The translations under genes were made by a program, and so were the position numbers. 64,000 nucleotides of DNA from Corydoras sp. C115 (taxonomy: Eukaryota > Chordata > Actinopteri > Siluriformes > Callichthyidae). Position 1 is the first letter of the stretch. Every line of letters begins with the position of its first letter. The notes under the pieces are model-generated. The model ran no database searches and was not told the origin of the DNA. It saw only the letters and a list, made by a program, of their open reading frames with translations. Positions 18,556-30,271 of the stretch are shown one piece after another. The stretch lies in assembly GCA_019802505.1 (NCBI GenBank), contig JAFMOC010000069.1, positions 1,203,501-1,267,500 of the forward strand, read 5' to 3'.

Positions 18556-21012
18556 TTCAGCTTAAGAAACAAGATAAGACAGGAACATTTAACAACACAC
18601 AGTTGCATACTAATACTATCTTGTCAACTTTGACTCTATTTTAACAGTATCACTTTCAAATGGTTATGCTTTACACTGTTCAAAGGATGATGGTTGGGTT
18701 TTAAGGATTTTTCAGATTTCCCTAATACCACTGCTTGTGTGTACTAAAGGTCTAAATTGCAAAACTTTTCATAAAACATTTTTGTGGTTTCTGGCATCAT
18801 GAAAACAGTACAAATATTAAAAACACTGCTTCACCACTTACTTTTAGCTTGCAGTGGGAAGTATTGAGTAAAAGTGACTAGTAATCTTTCTCACACAGCT
18901 ATGAATATAATTTTCTGAAATCAATGAGAATAGCCTCACTTATCAAAACATTTTAGACAGTCTTATTATCAAACCTCATTAAGCTCCTTTTGTCCCTGTG
19001 TGGTTAAATTAGGAAAGAGACAAGATTGAGGCCAGGATTTTTTTTTTTTACTGAAACTGTCCAAATGAGAAAAAGTGTTGGCAGAGGCTGACCTGCAGAT
19101 TAAGGATCCCAAATGAAGCAGTACCCAGATGAATCTTAGCACTATAATGAGCTTCAAGTTCCCCTGAGATTCTTTTCCCTATTTATGAACACAGTGTACT
19201 ATAAAAAGAGCCTGGTGGAATGATGAAAGGACTAGGAGGCCAAACTGATCAAACTGGATCTCCTTTGGGATAAAAAAAAATTGCATTAGTGAATGTAAAA
19301 CCAAAAATGCTATCAGGATGGCTGGCATTTCTTATTATTTAATTTATTTCTTATTTCTTATTATTCATTTTTTAATTGATTTATTTCATATGTTAAATGT
19401 GTTTCTTATTGTATTTTATTTCATTCTTTTGTGGTATTTTGTCTTTTGCCCTTTTACTTTAAGCATAGTAAATCCACATGTTTGGAATAAGAATATCCTA
19501 GTCGTGGGTGTATTTGTAGCATTGTGTGGGATTGTATTGCAGCATCATTTTCCTGATGAGCCACATAACTGTCAGGTGCAATTGTCTCTTAAGGTCTGGC
19601 AGTACATGTGCTCCCACACACGTAAATACCACACAGTACAGAAATGTGCATAGTGTGTAAGTACAAAAGAAAGTTAAGGGCATATAAATGTTTTTAAAAA
19701 TTTGTGAAATATGCAAAGTATGGGGTTATGATTTTCCACAGCATTATGCATTTGCAGTATGCATTTGCCTCTGTTTGTGTAGAAACTGCATTGCTGCATT
19801 AATAATTCATAATAACAGTTAATTAAATATTTCTTCTTTATGTTTTCATGCAACCACATTATGTATAAACTACAAATATAAGAAAGCATATTTTTCTTAG
19901 ACTCTAAGAAAAGGAATTTAACAGGGCAATATGAAACCTGACTGAAAATATTAAATATCAAATTAATGATTTAAATTAAAATTAAAAAGTATTTTGACTT
20001 AAGAAATGCACTGGAAATCACTGGGGCAGTGCCTACTGGTGGAGGTTGCCCAGCTTGCTACATGCAAACCTACCTCAATCTTGACTTATTAGAAAAAGCA
20101 GTGCACAGTTGGCTTACATTTTAGGTGTCCTATGGCATCAAAAGTTGCCAAAAAACATAAAAACAGAATGCATAATCAATAAATGACATTTTGTAAAACT
20201 GTCATTAATATTAATTGTCTATTTTAAGTTTAAAATATTATAAAATAATCCATTTTCGTTGCTCAGTCATGCTTTTCTCAGTCTTACTGTCGCCTCCAGC
20301 ATTTAGGAACTGATTTGACGGTGTGGCTGGCTCTAGACAGTCATTGGCTGTTGGAAGGTCAGTGGGTGTAAGCACACGAGGTCTCACCCTGTTTGAAAAA
20401 TGAGCCAGTAGCGAAAAAAAGTTTTTAGGCTTAATATGGAGTACCAAAACCAGGCATAGGCATCATAGGCTGCATGCGATTCTTGCAGAAGGCAGTATGA
20501 GGTGTCGGCACAAAATCCTATGATTAAACTCTGTTCTTTTAAATATCTTAACTAAAAGGTGCAGATTGCTGTCTTATTTTGGTTGCTGGTATATTGAAGT
20601 GAGGGGGTGTGCATATAGGACATTTTGTATGTTTTTAAAATGTTAAATAATTTATTTTAAATTACAAAATATGTGGAACCTTTGATAGTATTTTATTAGG
20701 AATGAAAACAAAGTTGTGAGCGCCACACATAATACTACACAAATCACACGTTTTCACACAAGAAACTGCTCCTTTTGTTATTAGTTTACTCTCTTTAATG
20801 GCACAATTTAGAAAGAACAGTCTTTTCTCATCTTTTATGAGTAAGCCTCGATATATGTCAAAGTTGAAAAAATACAATGAAAACACAAGCTATTTTCATA
20901 AATCTGATAATTCTATTATAGTAAAAGATATTTTGTACTTAATATAAGTTAATATATTTTAGATATGTGGAGCTCCCTATAGAAATGAAGCTCAGAAAAT
21001 TTGACATACATT
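18556..21012. other. Unassigned AT-rich DNA
   Basis: About 2.4 kb without recognised coding sequence, splice-flanked exon or known repeat. Open frames here are short and low in complexity. Confidence 0.5.
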
Positions 21013-22150
21013 GGGGCTGTTTCTTGATGGGGTCATCCATTCTGTAACCATAAAATACTGTTGTTTGTAATGTGACACTAAAAATGTTACAAAAATAGGT
21101 GATCTGATGCTTGAGAAATATTCACCTATTATAAAAAAGTGTTACTGGGAAAAAGTCTGGACATAATTATATTGGTTTTGTGTGAATGACCTGGAATAAA
21201 AATTGTTAGCATTGTGTTAGGGCTCAGAAAATTGGACACCTGTTAGGGCACATTTCACTAACATTTAAAAAATTTTACTTCTAATTTAACAATTCATTTT
21301 TTTTTTTAATCACGTATATTAATTTGCCATATTTTCATATAATTACTGTGTTCCCTATTTAAAGACAACACTAGTTTAGTGATCCAATTCCTAAATGCTA
21401 GTTTAGTGATCCATTCTGTAGCTAATGGCAGTCACTAATGTTTTAGGTTGACTGCATTCAGAGTGATTCTGTTAAGCCGATAACTGTAATGTATGACTTG
21501 CTAAAAAGGTGTTCAAAAATTATTCTGTCACTTCTAGATTACAGGGAAAATGTGTTACTGATTTAAGAAAGAAAACATAAAAAATTACTTGATACCCATG
21601 TAGACAAACCTTGCACAATTCTGCACGTCATCAGTGCCCCCTATTGGGTTCTTTTTTGTTATTCTATTGGTATTTTTTTTGTTATTTGTGTATATCTGGT
21701 GCTGCTGTGTGTCTTGTCACGTGATGTTCCGTTAAATGTTTAAAAGCCCCTCCTTCTCTGTGTTCAGTTTTCAAACTTGTATGTGTTACCTTATGGTGTG
21801 TCATGTGCTATATCTTTATTCATCCAGTGTCTTCTACATTAAAGACTACTTTAACATCTACAGCACTGAACCTTGCCCCTTCTAGCCATGGAAGACCAGC
21901 ATATCGTGACAGAAATTCCTACCCTGAACACAGGGTTGATGTGACACTCCTGTCCTTCCAAAATGAGCTAATAAGTGGTTCCCGGGATAGACGTTGAGTA
22001 TTTAAGATAATGATAATAATAATTTTTTTTATTAGTTTCGACTTTTGCCCAATACCACACAGTAATATACTAGATTCAAATCACAAATTTGATGCTCTTT
22101 GTAATTTCCATTAACAGAAAGGATCAAGATACCATTTGAGAAACAGCCCC
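21013..22150. mobile_element. Possible non-autonomous DNA transposon (MITE)
   Basis: GGGGCTGTTTCTTGATGG at 21013 faces its complement CCATTTGAGAAACAGCCCC ending at 22150, giving about 13 bp of near-perfect terminal inverted repeat. The interior is AT-rich and non-coding. No target duplication is clear at the boundaries (ATT on the left, TTA on the right). ATCCATTCTGTA recurs at about 21046 and 21410. Superfamily unknown. Confidence 0.3.
21640..21912 (+). mobile_element. LTR-like segment
   Basis: Has promoter-like text, TTTAAAAGCCCCTCC near 21740, a late ATTAAAGAC poly(A)-like signal near 21840, and ends CATATCGTGACA. That order resembles a solo LTR. The left TG end and target duplication could not be fixed, so this is a weak call. 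It lies inside the possible MITE above. Confidence 0.3.
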
Positions 22151-22822
22151 TTAGTGAACACAGAGTCAAGTATCTGAGAAAAGCAAAAAACACAATTGAC
22201 TTACAGCCTGAATGAAAAAACTTACCTCATGCTCTTAAAACAGAGGTTATACACAGCAATCGATAAACCTGTGACCTAAAGACAGCATGATTTATTTTTA
22301 TTGCAAACAATACGAAGATTTATTACAGATATACAAACAAGCATTACAACCAAAAGAAAACTGTCATAGACTGTATATATTTGTATCTGTGTGTGTGCTG
22401 ATGCTATCATGTTCATATGCTGCTGCAGGGCTGGGGCCCATAAATAGGTCAGGGCCCCAGTGTGACTCTGTGTCACCACTTTACATAACCAGCATACAGC
22501 TGTCTAAGAGATAGACATAAAAGTATTACTGAGCATCCAGCAAAGTGCATACACCCCCTCCACACACACATACAGAAAGAGCTTTAGATTCGAATTGAGA
22601 GAGACAGTTTTTTAAAAGACTATTACCTTTTTGCTAATATATTACACAGAAAACAACTGAAAACAAAACTCCTCTATCTCTGATCTACTACCTCTTTCTC
22701 CTTGGATGGCCTGTAATCTTCAGAAGAGGCATTAATGTCTTGCAGTTTATGTGTGTCAGAAATATTCATCTAAGGTGCTCTGCAAAAGTGAGCCTTTCCA
22801 GGCTTATTGCTTTAGAAGGTCT
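22151..22822. other. Unassigned spacer
   Basis: Nothing recognised. Confidence 0.5.
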
Positions 22823-22868
22823 GCACACAACACACACACACACACACACACACATACACACACACACT
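22823..22868. repeat. (CA)n microsatellite
   Basis: CA repeats with an AA and a TA interruption. Confidence 0.9.
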
Positions 22869-23003
22869 CATCGTGCAAAAAGATTCTCACTAACATGTCC
22901 AGTTCAACCCATTTCATAACCACACTGCAACAGGGACAGCCTTTGTATTTATGTTTTTATTTGAATAAGCTTATGAATAATTTAGATTATCATATTAGAT
23001 AAG

Positions 23004-23354
23004 TTGGCTTAGTGGTTAGCACGTTCGCCTCTCAGCACTAGGGATTCTCGGTTTCGAATCCCCATCTGGGTGGATTTCCATGTTCTCCCCATGTCTGCGT
23101 GGGTTTCCTCCAGGTTCTCCGGTTTCCTCCCACAGTCCAAAAACATGGATCAAGTCAATTGAGTTCTCCAAATTGCCCCATGTAGAGTGTGTTTGTGTGC
23201 GTGTCTGTGTGAGTGAGTGTGTGCCCAGCGATAGATTGGCGCCCTGTCCTGGGTGTATCTGCCCAGTGCCCGAAACTTTCTCCCCTGGATGGGCATGGGG
23301 AACCCCACCGCGACCCTAATATATAGGACAAAGCGGAAGATAATGAATGAATGA
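23004..23354 (+). mobile_element. Near full-length tRNA-SINE with target-site duplication
   Basis: Starts at TGGCTTAGTGGTTAGC, lacking about ten bases of the head. Box B is GGTTTCGAATCC with one extra T. The end is AAAGCGGAAGATAATGAATG. A 12-bp duplication with one mismatch, ATATTA(G/T)ATAAG, flanks it at 22992-23003 and 23355-23366. Confidence 0.93.
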
Positions 23355-23661
23355 ATATTATATAAGTATTCAGGCCCTTTAGAAAATTTGGCTTAGGTCT
23401 TTTCTAATTGAATGAACATATAAAATACATTTATGCTGTATATTTATGCCATAAACAGATATGTGCATGGTTATTCTTACATGTTGTTAGGCCATGGTCA
23501 TCATACATGGAGCACCTGATCACTGACAAAAAAAAAAGAAACAAACAAAGCTTAAATATTTGGGAATCTGGAATTATGTTTTTACAAGCAAAATGACATT
23601 GGATGTGTCTTATCTTATTGTATTACCTTCTACATAATCCTAAATAGATTAATTCTTAATC
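23355..23661. other. Unassigned spacer
   Basis: AT-rich, nothing recognised. Confidence 0.5.
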
Positions 23662-23856
23662 CTAGGTTTGGGGGACCCGATTTACATCCCCATCCATGGA
23701 AATTTCAGGTGATAGGCAGATACACACAGGGCACCAATCTATCACTGGGCACTCAGTATTATAGGGGAAATTTAGAGCAACCAATTTACCTTGAATCCAT
23801 GCTTTTGGACTGTGGGAGGAAACCAGATAACCCAGAGAAAACCTAGACATGCACAA
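23662..23856 (-). mobile_element. Degenerate tRNA-SINE
   Basis: Minus strand: complement of the GGTTT..TCCCACAGTCCAAAAGCATGGA body and of GGCAGATACACACAGGGCAC. The head is absent and divergence is high, so it is an old copy. Confidence 0.8.
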
Positions 23857-23970
23857 AACCAAGTCTCTAAAAAATGGTTGGATGGGTCAAAAGTTTAAAC
23901 CTTAATATCGATCATAAACCAGGGCTTTATGGTTCTATGCCGTTTGCAAAAAACAGTGGCAGGATCTCTG

Positions 23971-24490
23971 TGACTCGGGGGGAAGAAGGCGTAGCTATTG
24001 TTAATGGACTTTAATTATAGTTAATGAGTGCACCTGACAAGGCTTCGCCTAATGAGTGTGTGCCCTTTAAAACCGGGAACATCAAATGCCACGGGGCAAG
24101 AGAATACCTTCGACCTGATGGGAGGGGGAGCAACAACAGGCCATTACAGTGGTAGTTTGTCTGCGTTTATGCCCACCCTTCATTACAGTCTGCATTTATG
24201 CCCACCCTTCATTACATTTTGGTGTCGAAACCCGGGACAATCAAGGAAGCATGTGGCAAAGAAAATTCTCTGCAAGGTGCGTGGGCATGTTCTCCAGCAG
24301 GGGTGCACGCCCCGACCTCGTGGAGAGCGAGGCAAAGGGGGTGGGGCAAGTGGAGGTTCCAGCAGTTGAAGCAGAAGGCACCTGCCGCCGTATAGCATGG
24401 GATCTGCCACTTTTGCGTTGCCATCGGTTATGGAGGCAGGAGGAGTCTACCAGACTGGGATGGCAAGTATGTGGCCAGCCACTGGAAAAG
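23971..24490 (+). mobile_element. LTR and leader remnant of a retrotransposon
   Basis: The LTR candidate runs from TGACTCGGGGGGAAGAAGG (23971) to CTTCATTACA (24215), with a TTTAAAA box near 24066. A primer-binding-site-like sequence follows four bases later, then GC-rich leader DNA (24238-24480) without a Gag frame I recognise. A 28-bp internal duplication, built on TGC(A/G)TTTATGCCCACCCTTC, is next to the LTR end. The downstream coding part and 3' LTR are not in the window. Confidence 0.5.
24220..24237 (+). other. Putative tRNA primer-binding site
   Basis: TGGTGTCGAAACCCGGGA: it begins TGG (complement of tRNA CCA) and continues with a complement of a tRNA acceptor/T-arm. It lies four bases after an LTR end, where minus-strand priming occurs in LTR retrotransposons. 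Confidence 0.6.
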
Positions 24491-24499
24491 ATATAGAAT

Positions 24500-24600
24500 A
24501 ATTTAATATTAATTCTACAGTGTAGCTGGTTTTCTCCATAACTACTGACTTGTGGTGTTCTCATTTGTAGCGGCTGCTAAATGACTAAATGTAAATGTAA
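24500..24600 (+). mobile_element. L2-B LINE 3' end fragment
   Basis: Matches the extreme 3' UTR of L2-B: ACAGTGTAGCTGGTTTTCTC, then TTCTCATTTGTAG and CTGCTAAATGACTAAATGTA. The core GTCGCTTTGGATAAAAG is deleted. It is a heavily 5'-truncated insertion. Confidence 0.75.
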
Positions 24601-25611
24601 GATGACATCAGGAACTGTTCCCTTCCACACATGACACAGACATAGTTTTTAATTTAAATTTATTTTTAATTTAGAAGCTTGTTGGTTTACTATTTTTGCA
24701 TCCATCTAGTAGCTTACTATATGTTAATCTTTTATTTAAAGCACAGAGAACTTCACAGAATTTTACTAAAATTTAGCTGCAGTTGAAAAGCAGCCCTGGG
24801 TTACTTTATAGTTGCTAAATGTGTAATTTTGGCGAATTATAGTCATAGGACTTCCCCAACCTCTTTTCTACTGCAATATTTTGACCATAGCTTGATGCAA
24901 GTGTAATTATGTGTATTTTATTGGAAAGAAAAATAAGTCATTGATAAATGTATGCTTTTTTGCCAGAAATCGTGTGTGAGAGGAGAATTATACAGCTGGG
25001 ATTAAATGAGTGTCTGATTGTGGATTTGTCAGCTTTCCTACTGGTCTGCATGCTTTCTAGCAGCGTCAAAACACACCATCCCATCCCCCTTTAACTAAAT
25101 GCAAGCTTAATATGCAAAAGCCTCTCTCATACAAGACTGTGTGCATTTGCATAATCTAACTTTTTAAAGTATCTGAGGATCTTATATAGAACACACAAAA
25201 AGACAATGCCAATGCAAAATTCACAGATGTCCCATACAAATCCCAGGAAAGTCTCGAAATAAGACATGTGGTCCTTATGCCCTCCTTGCGTCTTTATGAA
25301 ATAACAAGGTACATGAGACTTATTATAAGAGTAATATAAGGAATTTTCTATCAATATAAACAACTAAATTGGCTTCTTTACAAATTATCTGTGTGTTTTA
25401 AGAGAGCAGTTAAAGTATTATTTGATCAAAAACAGTCTGAGATTAATTCTTACATGAAGATATGGATCATCTTGAAGTCTCAGTTTCTTATGTAACCTTT
25501 TTGGGTAGTTGCATCATATTATACATTTGTTACTTAAACTCAAAAAAGGAAAACGTAAATCTGCCCAGATTTATTTATTTTGGTCCTTATATATGACAAT
25601 ACATATTTTTA
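24601..25611. other. Unassigned spacer
   Basis: AT-rich DNA with no supported feature. Confidence 0.5.
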
Positions 25612-25688
25612 ATTCATTCTCTTCCACTTTATCCTATATTAGGGTTGCGGAGGAGTTTCAAATGCCCATCCGAGGAGAACGTTTAGAG

Positions 25689-26134
25689 CAGGGGTGCCCA
25701 CACTTTTCTGGCCCGATATCTACTTTTCCATTCGACAGGTCATCGAAATCTACCGGGGTCAATCTCTATTTTTTAGGCTTTTATATTGAAACCTGTTTAC
25801 ACACATCATGTTAATATTGTCGAATCTGTTAGAATTGCTCTTTTATTAAAAACATTCCAGCAAATAGCATGGAGAAAACCTGATTTTAGTTACACCCAAA
25901 CACACAGTATACAGCACAAATGTAAAAAAAACACTGTAACCCACATTTCCCCAAACAGAACATCCATCCATCCATCCATCCATTATCTTCTGCTATATCC
26001 TCGATTAGGGTCACGGGGAGGGGTTCCCCATGCCCATCCAGGGGAGAACACTTCGGGCGCTGGGCAGATACACCCAGGACAGGGCGCCAATCTATCACTG
26101 GGCACACACTCACTCACACACACAAACACACACA

Positions 26135-26173
<39 letters not shown>

Positions 26174-26842
26174 TATGGGGCAATTTGGAGAATTCAATTG
26201 ACCTTGATCCATGTTTTTGGACTGTGGGAAGACACCGGAGAACCCGGAGGAAAGCCACATGGACACGGGGAGAACATGGAAACTCCACCCAGATTGGGAT
26301 TCGAACTGGGAATCCCTAGCGCTGAGAGGAGAACATGCTAACTACTAAGCCACTGTGCTGCCCCCAAACAGAACATGAGCATTAATAAAAGCAAATGCAT
26401 TTTGAGTTTGACATTGTGAAAAAAATATTCACCCCCCCCACTCTAAATGAAAGTGGAACATTTTAGTTCTTTTTGAGCTTCACTCATCCTTCACTCATCT
26501 TGTCATTCAAATCAAGTGTAAAAACACAAACAGGAACTATATAATGTAGATGATTCTCGAGGCAGAGAATTAGGCACGGAGGCATGGCCACGTGCCGGTT
26601 TTCGGAACAGCGAAAGAGATGGGGGGGAGGGCAGACCGCTCGCTTTCAGAACGATAGAGATCGCGATTTAGAATGAATCACATTGTGTGTGAATGTGTGC
26701 ATGTGTGTGTATAAGCGCTTCCGATAATGTGCTGTAAAAAATAAAGCGCTGATACGTGATAAACACTTTTTTTTCTCAAACTGCCATCGCGATCTACCTG
26801 ACACCCCTTCGTGACACCCGATCGACGTATTGAGCACCCCTG
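25689..26842. mobile_element. hAT-type non-autonomous DNA transposon
   Basis: Termini CAGGGGTGCCCAC and TGAGCACCCCTG form an imperfect inverted repeat with the CAGGGGTG start typical of hAT. The flanks GTTTAGAG (25681-25688 and 26843-26850) are an 8-bp target duplication, as expected for hAT. Internal GATCTAC motifs near both ends are also typical. No transposase is encoded. About 740 bp remain once the internal SINE is subtracted. Confidence 0.9.
25964..26363 (-). mobile_element. Full-length tRNA-SINE inside the hAT element
   Basis: Minus strand, GGAT-type tail at the left (CCATCCATCCATCC) and complete head at the right. A perfect 13-bp duplication, CCAAACAGAACAT, flanks it at 25951-25963 and 26364-26376. 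A CA run of about 60 bp has expanded in its body at 26113-26173. It is the youngest layer of this nest. Confidence 0.94.
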
Positions 26843-26979
26843 GTTTAGAGCACTGGGCGGATACACCCAAGGACCATGTTTTTAGGCTGTGGGAGGAAAC
26901 CCACACAGACTGGGATTCAAATCTGGATCCCCACTGATGAGAGGGAATGTGCTAACCACTAATCTAGCATGACAGCCAC

Positions 26980-28274
26980 ACTAAATATAACAAGGAATAT
27001 ATAATTAACTTTTTTTTCTTTTAGATCATAAGATCATAAGAAGCAGCCAAAAGCCTTAAGCTTTTTAAGCTAGATAGCCAGCACAGTCGAAAGAAAAAAT
27101 AATAACGCCCAATGTAGAGTGAACTGAGCACAGACTGAGCACAGCTAAACTGAGCTGAGCACAGCTAAAACAGAAAAAATGGCTGCTCATTTCCAGCTGG
27201 TAGCCATGCACTAAACAATAGCAAAATAGGTGACAATTCACGGATGTGCCTCTTGAGATGATGCTATAAAAATCAAGATCCCCAAACTGAAGTTTAATAT
27301 TACAGAGCTTATAAGGCCTCAAGACATACATATTAAATAGCTTTAGAGATTTACAGCCATGGATGACACATTAGAGTACCTCCTCCTCTAGGAACAGTTT
27401 CAGCTAGGTCACCTAAGTCCCCTTAAAAATCGTATTGGTAAAATTCAAACACAATCAACTATGAGACCTGTATAATAACCACATTAAAAACCTTTGCTGA
27501 CTTCTGTCTCACTAATCTAAAATTCATTCATAGAAAACAATCTAAAAAAAAAACTCTACTATTATCTAGATTTGTGCTTAAATTATGGGCACAACGAATA
27601 AGTCCACCCCATACCTACAGACAGCAAAATTTGTAAAAGTTTATCCACCAATTAAAATGACCAATGATCTGTTTTTTTAGGATTATTATAAGCTTATTGT
27701 TTTTGTATACGCAGTCAAATTATTGCTACAAGACATATTCAGGCAGTGACTTTTCACTTCACTTAATAAAACAGGGGAAGATAACATGACAAAAACAGAT
27801 ACATACAATTCTTTATGATCAACATGAAAATGTATAACTTCGAAATCCTTAATGCAGATTTTTAACGTAAATGTTGGAATTAAACGACAGAGTAACTGAC
27901 AAACACTACAGACAAAAATGATTGATTGTGCAAATCTGCAGTGGTAATGTTTTCCGTTGTGACATTTATTTTCAAGTTAAGCCAGGTAATTAAGTCTGTG
28001 GAATGTTGGTTATTAAGCTCAGTGAATTTTCTAGAAGTTGCAAATGACTTAGAATTCTGCATTACCTATCCTATTCTCTAAGGACGGTGTGTGGTGAAAA
28101 CAGATTTTTCTCTTCTAGGCATGTTAAGAGGCTGTGGAAGATAGCCAGCCCAAATTCCACTGACCTGCACTATTTGGCGCTCATTTTATATTAAAATAAA
28201 AGTGTTCATAGACCATGGTATCTACTTCTGCCAAAAAAAGGGTCACACAATTTCCAATTTCAATTTACAAAAAT
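26980..28274. other. Unassigned spacer
   Basis: No gene supported. A short CTGAGCACAG(CTAAA) repeat occurs at 27124-27170. The rest is AT-rich. Confidence 0.5.
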
Positions 28275-28286
28275 ATTAAGATTGTA

Positions 28287-28412
28287 CAGCGATGGATTGG
28301 CGCCCTGTCCTGGGTCAATCTGCCCAGCGCCCGAGACGTTCACCCCTGGATGGGCATGGGGAACCCCACCGCGACCCTAGTGGAGGATAAAGCGGGAGAT
28401 AATGAATGAATG
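28287..28412 (+). mobile_element. 5'-truncated tRNA-SINE with target-site duplication
   Basis: Only the last 126 bp: GCGATGGATTGGCGCCCTGT to GATAATGAATGAATG. A 12-bp duplication with one mismatch, ATTAAGA(T/A)TGTA, flanks it at 28275-28286 and 28413-28424. High similarity to the family consensus suggests a young insertion. Confidence 0.92.
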
Positions 28413-28616
28413 ATTAAGAATGTAGTGTTCCTAATAATAAATCATTGGTCAAAAAAAAAAAATCAATGTTTGTTCATTACTACACACTGAGGCAAAAGCA
28501 GAAATCATTTAAAGATTGAAATTTTTGGTAGAGATTTGTGTTTAATTTCCCCAAATTTTGTTTCTTTTAATTATTTGATAAGGTGTAAGTCTGCTCAGTC
28601 TGCAAGTTTTCTTACA

Positions 28617-28720
28617 GGACATGTCCTGGGTGTATCTGCCCAATACCTGAAATGTTCTTCCCTGGATAAGCATGGAGAACCTTTCCACCACTCTAGTCCT
28701 TAGTGTAAGATGAAGATAAT
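28617..28720 (+). mobile_element. Degenerate tRNA-SINE 3' part
   Basis: CATGTCCTGGGTGTATCTGC, CCTGGATAAGCATGGAGAAC and AAGATGAAGATAATGAGAT are recognisable. Old and truncated. Confidence 0.75.
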
Positions 28721-28993
28721 GAGATAAGATTTGTTAAATTCTTGCTAATATTCTGAGTAATTATTTGCTGTTGTGACTTTTAAACACAATTTTTTTATCT
28801 TGTAATTTCTGGTAATTACATGGGGTATGGCACCTCTGTCTCTTTTATCGCTTCACATAAATATTCATATAGAATTTTCCAAACTGCCTCTATTTGCTTC
28901 TCATAGAGTAATAAATAATATGTAAATGTATATTTACAACCAGAAACTAAAAAATCCAAAAGCCCAAAACCCTCTTAAATACAAAAACACTAC
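28721..28993. other. Unassigned spacer
   Basis: Nothing recognised. Confidence 0.5.
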
Positions 28994-28998
28994 AATAA

Positions 28999-30118
28999 TG
29001 TGAGAAATCCAGGTTCTGCTTCTGTCTCTCCGTCACGCTCTGTCACTCGCTCTCTTAGCCCCGCCTTCTAGTTCCGCTTTCGCTCCGTCACCAGGTGAGG
29101 CTAATTTGTTTGATGGGTCGTTTACCTTATTTAAACTCTGTTTTCACACGGGAAGAACGCGAAGTATTGTCCCTGGTCTCCATACATACCGAGCGATTTT
29201 TGGCTACTGTTCTCGATCTGTTTCTATCTGCGTTTTCATCCTGTGGTGTATCTGGTCTCGGTGAGTGTGCGTCTGTTTGTGTTAGCTTTTGTTAGCATCT
29301 GTGCTCTCACCTCTGTGTTTAGGCCAGTGTGTGTTGTTGCATGAGTCTGTGTGACTCTGTGATCGCTCCCTTGTTTAATCCTCTTTCTGTTTCCAGTGTT
29401 CACCCTGTCCCTAGAGTCCTGCGTCCCAGGAGCGATCATGGTCTCTGTCTGTCCGCTCAGGTGGTTCGGCTTCGGCCAGTTGGGGCGGAGTTTGCTCTCA
29501 CCCTAGCTCGCTCCGCTGGCGCGTCACCACCTGAGGCCGTCCGTGTCTCAGTGTTCACCCAGCATACTAACTCTTCCAACCTGTTTACTAATCCTCTCTC
29601 TCTCGGTGAACTAACCTCGTTTTCTCCCCTGTGCATTAACCACCTCGCTGTCTCCCCGTCCCTTGTTTGTTTCAGTTTCGTTCTGAGCCGCTCGTCGTCC
29701 CGTTCAGTTCACCGTATCTCTTTGAGCACTTTCAGCACGTATTCTTCCTTCAGGTTTTTGTCTAGCACTCTCGTTGACATGCCTGTTCTTTCTATCCTAG
29801 GGTTTGTTATTTTGTCTACTCTAGACATCTTCACTAGACCTTTCCGCCTTTCATCACGCATAGCCAGTGTAGGGTTCTCTTTCTACAGCGTTACTATTAT
29901 ATCTGTGTGCTTTGTTTTGTTTGGTTGTTCTTTTGGCTCGGTGTTGTGCTCTGCCCAGTCCTCCGTCCAGGTTCCACACCCCGGCCTGGGTCCAGTTGGC
30001 AACACCCCTCTCGATCAATACTCCTCCTGCACCACCCTACCTCTGCCTTGCTTATCAATAAACCCATTTTGTTCTGCATCTACGTCTCCAGACCACTCCT
30101 TACGTCCGATTTGTGACA
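28999..30118 (+). mobile_element. Solo LTR with 5-bp target duplication
   Basis: Starts TGTGAGAAATC and ends GATTTGTGACA, an 11-bp terminal inverted repeat with one mismatch in the TG...CA form of LTRs. The 5-bp AATAA flanks it at 28994-28998 and 30119-30123. A TTATTTAAAC promoter-like box lies near 29127 and an AATAAA near 30055, in LTR order. At 1,120 bp it is long for an LTR but within range. No internal retroelement is adjacent, so it is a product of LTR-LTR recombination. The long open frame inside it (29329-30123) has biased composition and is not a gene. Confidence 0.85.
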
Positions 30119-30271
30119 AATAACAAATATTATTGAATTTTTTAGTATTGGATTAATCAAAAATAAAATGAGATGGGATGAGAACAATCATACACATATT
30201 TTATGCAATATTTTTGTTATGAACAATAGGTTCTGATAAGTGCCAAATCATTGGCACTTATTTAGTATGTA

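Larger units (their letters stand above)
25612..26979 (-). mobile_element. Old tRNA-SINE split by a hAT element
   Basis: The left part (25612-25688, complement of GATAAAG and GGGCATTTGAAACTCC) and the right part (26851-26979, complement of head and body) form one diverged minus-strand SINE once the intervening hAT (25689-26842) and one copy of GTTTAGAG are removed. Confidence 0.85.

Noticed and set aside
18969..22500. Host exons in short open frames
   Set aside because: No splice-flanked frame with recognisable protein features was found; composition is AT-rich and frames are of chance length.
29329..30123. A 264-codon plus-strand open frame that looks like a gene
   Set aside because: It lies wholly within the solo LTR (28999-30118) and overruns its end by only a few bases, has Ser/Leu-rich composition, and matches no domain I know.
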